Below the pieces are notes generated by a model. The model was not told the origin of the DNA. It saw only the letters and a program-made list of their open reading frames with translations, and made no database searches. Below, piece after piece: positions 60,984 through 64,000 of a stretch of 64,000 bases of DNA (positions are counted from its first letter, which is position 1; each line of letters begins with the position of its first letter). Source of the DNA: Rhizobium sp. BK399 (lineage in GTDB: Bacteria > Pseudomonadota > Alphaproteobacteria > Rhizobiales > Rhizobiaceae); assembly GCF_014194695.1 (NCBI RefSeq), contig NZ_JACIAH010000020.1, forward strand, positions 1-64,000, read 5' to 3'. The position numbers and the translations under genes are program-made.

Positions 60984-62516
60984 ATGACCATCGCAGCAAG
61001 AACAGTGAATGTAACCCAGGAAACCGTCGCACTTCTCGACAAGATCGGCGTCGACAAGGCGCTCTACACCGGTGGAGACATGGCCTCTTACAGCCCGGTC
61101 ACGGGTGAACAGCTCGCTGCCCTGAAGACGGACAGCCGTGATGCCGCGACCGCGAAGATCGAAAAAGCCGCCCGCGCCTTTCAGGCCTGGCGCCTGGTTC
61201 CCGCGCCCAAGCGCGGCGAACTCGTTCGCCTGCTCGGCGAGGAACTGCGCGCGGTGAAGACGGAGCTTGGCCGACTGGTGTCGATCGAGGCCGGCAAAAT
61301 TCCGTCCGAAGGTCTTGGTGAAGTGCAGGAAATGATCGACATCTGCGATTTTGCCGTCGGTCTGTCCCGCCAGCTCTACGGCCTGACGATCGCAACCGAA
61401 CGCCCCGGCCATCGGATGATGGAAACCTGGCATCCGCTCGGTGTCGTCGGTGTCATCTCCGCCTTCAACTTCCCGGTTGCCGTCTGGGCCTGGAACGCCG
61501 CGCTGGCGTTGGTTTGCGGCAATGCCGTCGTCTGGAAGCCTTCGGAGAAGACGCCGCTGACCGCGCTCGCTTCGCAGACGATCCTGCAGCGTGCCATTGC
61601 CCGTTTCGGCGACGCGCCGGAGGGTCTGAGCGAAGTGCTGATCGGCGATCGTGCCATCGGCGAGATTCTGGTCGATAACCCGAAGGTACCGGTGGTATCC
61701 GCGACGGGCTCGACCCGCATGGGCCGGGAAGTCGGTCCGCGGCTGGCGCGCCGTTTTGCCCGTTCGATCCTCGAGCTCGGCGGTAACAACGCGGGTATCG
61801 TCTGCCCGTCTGCCGATCTCGACATGGCGCTGCGCGCCATCGCCTTTGGTGCCATGGGCACGGCAGGCCAGCGTTGCACGACGCTTCGCCGTCTCTTCGT
61901 GCACGAAAGCGTCTACGACCAGCTCGTGCCGCGCCTGAAGAAAGCCTATGCCAATGTCTCGGTCGGCAACCCGCTCGAAACGACGGCGCTTGTCGGTCCG
62001 CTGATCGACAAGCTTGCCTTCGACGGCATGCAGAAGGCGCTCGGCGAGGCGAAGGCCCATGGCGGCGCCGTCAACGGCGGTGAGCGCGTCGCAATGCCCC
62101 ACGACAAAGCTTACTACGTCAAGCCGGCGCTGGTGGAAATGCCCGCGCAGGTCGGCCCAGTGCTGGAAGAAACGTTCGCGCCAATCCTTTACGTGATGAA
62201 ATACAACGACTTCGACAAGGTGATCGAAGACCACAACGCTGTCGGCGCTGGTCTCTCCTCCTCGATCTTCACGCTGGACCTTCGCGAAGCCGAGCGTTTC
62301 CTCTCGGCCGACGGATCCGATTGCGGCATCGCCAACGTCAACATCGGGACTTCGGGTGCCGAAATCGGCGGAGCGTTTGGTGGTGAGAAGGAAACCGGCG
62401 GCGGTCGCGAGTCTGGCTCCGACGCGTGGAAGGCTTACATGCGCCGCGCTACCAACACGGTGAACTACTCCAGGGCTCTGCCACTTGCGCAGGGCGTCAC
62501 CTTCGAAATCGAATAG
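60984..62516 (+). CDS. amaB: L-2-aminoadipate-6-semialdehyde dehydrogenase (AmaB, ALDH7 family)
   Basis: A 510-residue aldehyde dehydrogenase of the antiquitin (ALDH7) type. It has the substrate/cofactor motifs VISAFNFPVAVWAWNAALAL, the Glu in SILELGGNNAGIVCP and the catalytic Cys in GTAGQRCTTLRRLF, and the family's ALDH7 C-terminus EIGGAFGGEKETGGGRESGS. It oxidises aminoadipate semialdehyde, the pipecolate/lysine intermediate, to 2-aminoadipate. Second gene of the operon, 49 bases after hglS. Confidence 0.9.
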   Translation: MTIAARTVNVTQETVALLDKIGVDKALYTGGDMASYSPVTGEQLAALKTDSRDAATAKIEKAARAFQAWRLVPAPKRGELVRLLGEELRAVKTELGRLVSIEAGKIPSEGLGEVQEMIDICDFAVGLSRQLYGLTIATERPGHRMMETWHPLGVVGVISAFNFPVAVWAWNAALALVCGNAVVWKPSEKTPLTALASQTILQRAIARFGDAPEGLSEVLIGDRAIGEILVDNPKVPVVSATGSTRMGREVGPRLARRFARSILELGGNNAGIVCPSADLDMALRAIAFGAMGTAGQRCTTLRRLFVHESVYDQLVPRLKKAYANVSVGNPLETTALVGPLIDKLAFDGMQKALGEAKAHGGAVNGGERVAMPHDKAYYVKPALVEMPAQVGPVLEETFAPILYVMKYNDFDKVIEDHNAVGAGLSSSIFTLDLREAERFLSADGSDCGIANVNIGTSGAEIGGAFGGEKETGGGRESGSDAWKAYMRRATNTVNYSRALPLAQGVTFEIE

Positions 62517-62524
62517 GAGCTGAT

Positions 62525-63754
62525 ATGACGATCGATGTGAAAATGGAGGCGGGTTTTAGGCCCGCCTCGAGGATATCTTCTATCGGTGTCTCCGAGATCC
62601 TGCAGATCGGTGCACGCGCCGCGGCCATGAAGCGGGAAGGCAAGCCGGTCATCGTCCTTGGCGCCGGCGAACCTGATTTCGAAACGCCCGACCATGTCAA
62701 GCAGGCAGCCTGGGACGCCATGCAGCGTGGGGACACCAAATACACCGCGCTCGACGGCACGCCGGCGCTGAAGGAGGCGATCCGCACCAAGTTTCAGCGC
62801 GAGAACGATGTTTCTTTCGACGTGAGCGAGATAACGGTCGCCACCGGTGCAAAGCAGATCCTCTTCAACGCGATGATGGCGACTATTGATGCGGGTGATG
62901 AGGTTATCATCCCCACGCCCTACTGGACGTCCTATTCCGACATTGTCCAGATCTGCCAAGGAAAGCCGGTTCTCGTCCCCTGCGATGCGCAAAGCGGCTT
63001 TCGGCTTACGGCCGAGAAGCTCGAGGCGGCGATCACGCCGCGGACACGCTGGCTATTATTGAACTCGCCATCCAACCCATCCGGCGCAGCCTATAGCGCC
63101 GCTGACTACCGCCCGTTGCTGGATGTGCTCCTCAGACATCCGCATGTCTGGCTGATGGTCGACGACATGTACGAACACATCGTCTATGACGATTTTCGTT
63201 TCGTCACGCCGTTGCAGTTGGAGCCGCGTCTGCGTGAACGCACGCTTACGATCAACGGCGTCTCCAAAGCCTATGCCATGACGGGCTGGCGCATCGGCTA
63301 TGCCGGCGGCCCGAAGGCGCTCATCAAGGCGATGGCGGTCGTACAGAGCCAGGCAACGTCCTGCCCCTCCTCGATCAGTCAGGCGGCGGCCGTTGCGGCA
63401 CTCAGCGGACCGCAGGATCTTCTTGCGGAGCGAACCGAAAGCTTCAGGCGGCGTCGCGATCTGGTCGTTTCGGGGCTCAACGCCATCGATGGTCTTGATT
63501 GCCGCACGCCCGAAGGTGCTTTTTATACCTTTTCCGGCTGCGGTGGAATTCTCGGCCTGACAACGGCAAGCGGCCGCAGGATCACGACGGACAGCGAGTT
63601 CTGCGCCTACCTGCTCGAAGAGGCGAATGTCGCCGTTGTGCCGGGCTCGGCCTTCGGCCTGTCTCCCTTCTTCAGGATCTCCTACGCCTCGGCGCAGGCA
63701 GATCTCAAAGAGGCGCTGGAGCGTATCGCGGTTGCTTGCCAACGGCTCGGTTGA
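62525..63754 (+). CDS. Class I/II aminotransferase, probable 2-aminoadipate aminotransferase
   Basis: A 409-residue PLP enzyme with fold type I motifs: LLLNSPSNPSGAAYSAADY, the cofactor-binding DDMYEHIVYDDF, and the Schiff-base Lys in NGVSKAYAMTGWRIGYAGG. It looks like an aspartate-type aminotransferase, but the operon with AmaB and HglS suggests it makes 2-oxoadipate from 2-aminoadipate. Start ATG 62525 is 8 bases after amaB, with AGGAG. Last gene of the operon, followed by a terminator. Confidence 0.88.
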   Translation: MTIDVKMEAGFRPASRISSIGVSEILQIGARAAAMKREGKPVIVLGAGEPDFETPDHVKQAAWDAMQRGDTKYTALDGTPALKEAIRTKFQRENDVSFDVSEITVATGAKQILFNAMMATIDAGDEVIIPTPYWTSYSDIVQICQGKPVLVPCDAQSGFRLTAEKLEAAITPRTRWLLLNSPSNPSGAAYSAADYRPLLDVLLRHPHVWLMVDDMYEHIVYDDFRFVTPLQLEPRLRERTLTINGVSKAYAMTGWRIGYAGGPKALIKAMAVVQSQATSCPSSISQAAAVAALSGPQDLLAERTESFRRRRDLVVSGLNAIDGLDCRTPEGAFYTFSGCGGILGLTTASGRRITTDSEFCAYLLEEANVAVVPGSAFGLSPFFRISYASAQADLKEALERIAVACQRLG

Positions 63755-63843
63755 GCCACGGCGTGCGAGGCGGGTTTTGCCGGCTTCGCGCACTGTCTGC
63801 CTATCGTTGACGGAAGTTCGGCCTTCGCCAGAGTTAAAATGCA

Positions 63844-63872
63844 AAAACGCCCGGATCGTCTCCGGGCGTTTT
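63844..63872. terminator. Bidirectional terminator
   Basis: Perfect 12-bp stem AAAACGCCCGGA (63844-63855) and TCCGGGCGTTTT (63861-63872), loop TCGTC. T-rich on both strands, placed between the convergent aminotransferase gene and the truncated right-edge gene. Confidence 0.85.
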
Positions 63873-63898
63873 CTCTTGCTTAAGTTTTGGCCGGCTGA

Positions 63899-64000
63899 TC
63901 AACCAGCAATCTTTTCGCCGTAAGCCTTCTGCGCATAGTAGTGGCCGAAGCGGCTGTCGAGGAACGCATCAAGTCCGACATCTTCCTGGCGGATGAAGCC
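63899..64000 (-). CDS. C-terminal end of a gene cut by the window edge
   Basis: The last 33 codons and stop of a minus-strand gene, ending DVGLDAFLDSRFGHYYAQKA then YGEKIAG. Codon use is normal and the frame continues to the window end. The fragment is too short to name a family. Confidence 0.65.
   Translation of the reverse strand, partial: GFIRQEDVGLDAFLDSRFGHYYAQKAYGEKIAG

Noticed and set aside
59465..62234. Two long minus-strand frames opposite hglS and amaB
   Set aside because: Both are shadows of full-length plus-strand enzymes with catalytic motifs.

Overview
The window reads as part of a large plasmid or chromid from the Rhizobiaceae (Rhizobium, Ensifer or Agrobacterium type). The main evidence is a complete repABC replication and partition operon (46.9-50.5 kb) with its antisense RNA region, a rhizobial-type mobilisation region at the left end, and many sugar ABC importers each paired with its own regulator. 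No rRNA, tRNA or CRISPR array was seen. Both edges cut through genes.

Layout. 0-3.7 kb: mobilisation module with a truncated relaxase, a MobC-like DNA-binding protein, an oriT with a TATCCTG|C nick-like site, a VirC1/VirC2-like pair and a DUF736 gene. 4.4-8.8 kb: a ribose-type (CUT2) importer and an ArsR-type regulator. 8.9-11.7 kb: an intact IS66-family element with an exact 8-bp target duplication. 12-20 kb: small genes, then a CUT1 sugar importer with a Gfo/Idh/MocA-aldo/keto reductase fusion enzyme and an AraC regulator. 20-24.3 kb: LysR regulator, xylonate dehydratase and an FAH-family dehydratase, resembling the lower xylose/arabinose oxidative route. 24-27 kb: two small lipoproteins, a PraR-like regulator and peptidase T. 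27-33.4 kb: a PotABCD-type importer, GntR regulator and mannonate dehydratase. 33.5-35 kb: small and membrane proteins.

35.3-40.2 kb is the most unusual part: an XRE regulator, a large winged-helix/TPR regulator, a 71-residue peptide, a YcaO protein, a TfuA protein and an 83-residue protein, all on one strand, tightly spaced and closed by a strong hairpin. This looks like a small YcaO-TfuA peptide (or protein) modification locus. The YcaO frame has no ATG or GTG at the expected start and continues in frame directly after the peptide's TGA.

40.2-46.5 kb: acetyltransferase, an AcoR-like regulator with a 32-bp palindrome upstream, aldehyde dehydrogenase with its DUF779 partner, an Lrp-type regulator and an orphan NarL-type response regulator. 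46.8-50.5 kb: repABC. 50.7-58 kb: a ThuEFGKA-like disaccharide import and oxidation cluster with a divergent oxidoreductase and LacI regulator. 58-63.8 kb: a RecX-like gene coupled to a LysR gene, and a three-gene lysine/2-aminoadipate degradation operon (HglS, AmaB-type dehydrogenase, aminotransferase).

Overall the replicon combines its own maintenance and mobilisation functions with uptake and catabolism of plant-derived sugars and lysine. The YcaO-TfuA locus is the strongest candidate for an undescribed product. All function calls come from reading sequence motifs; no database search was possible.
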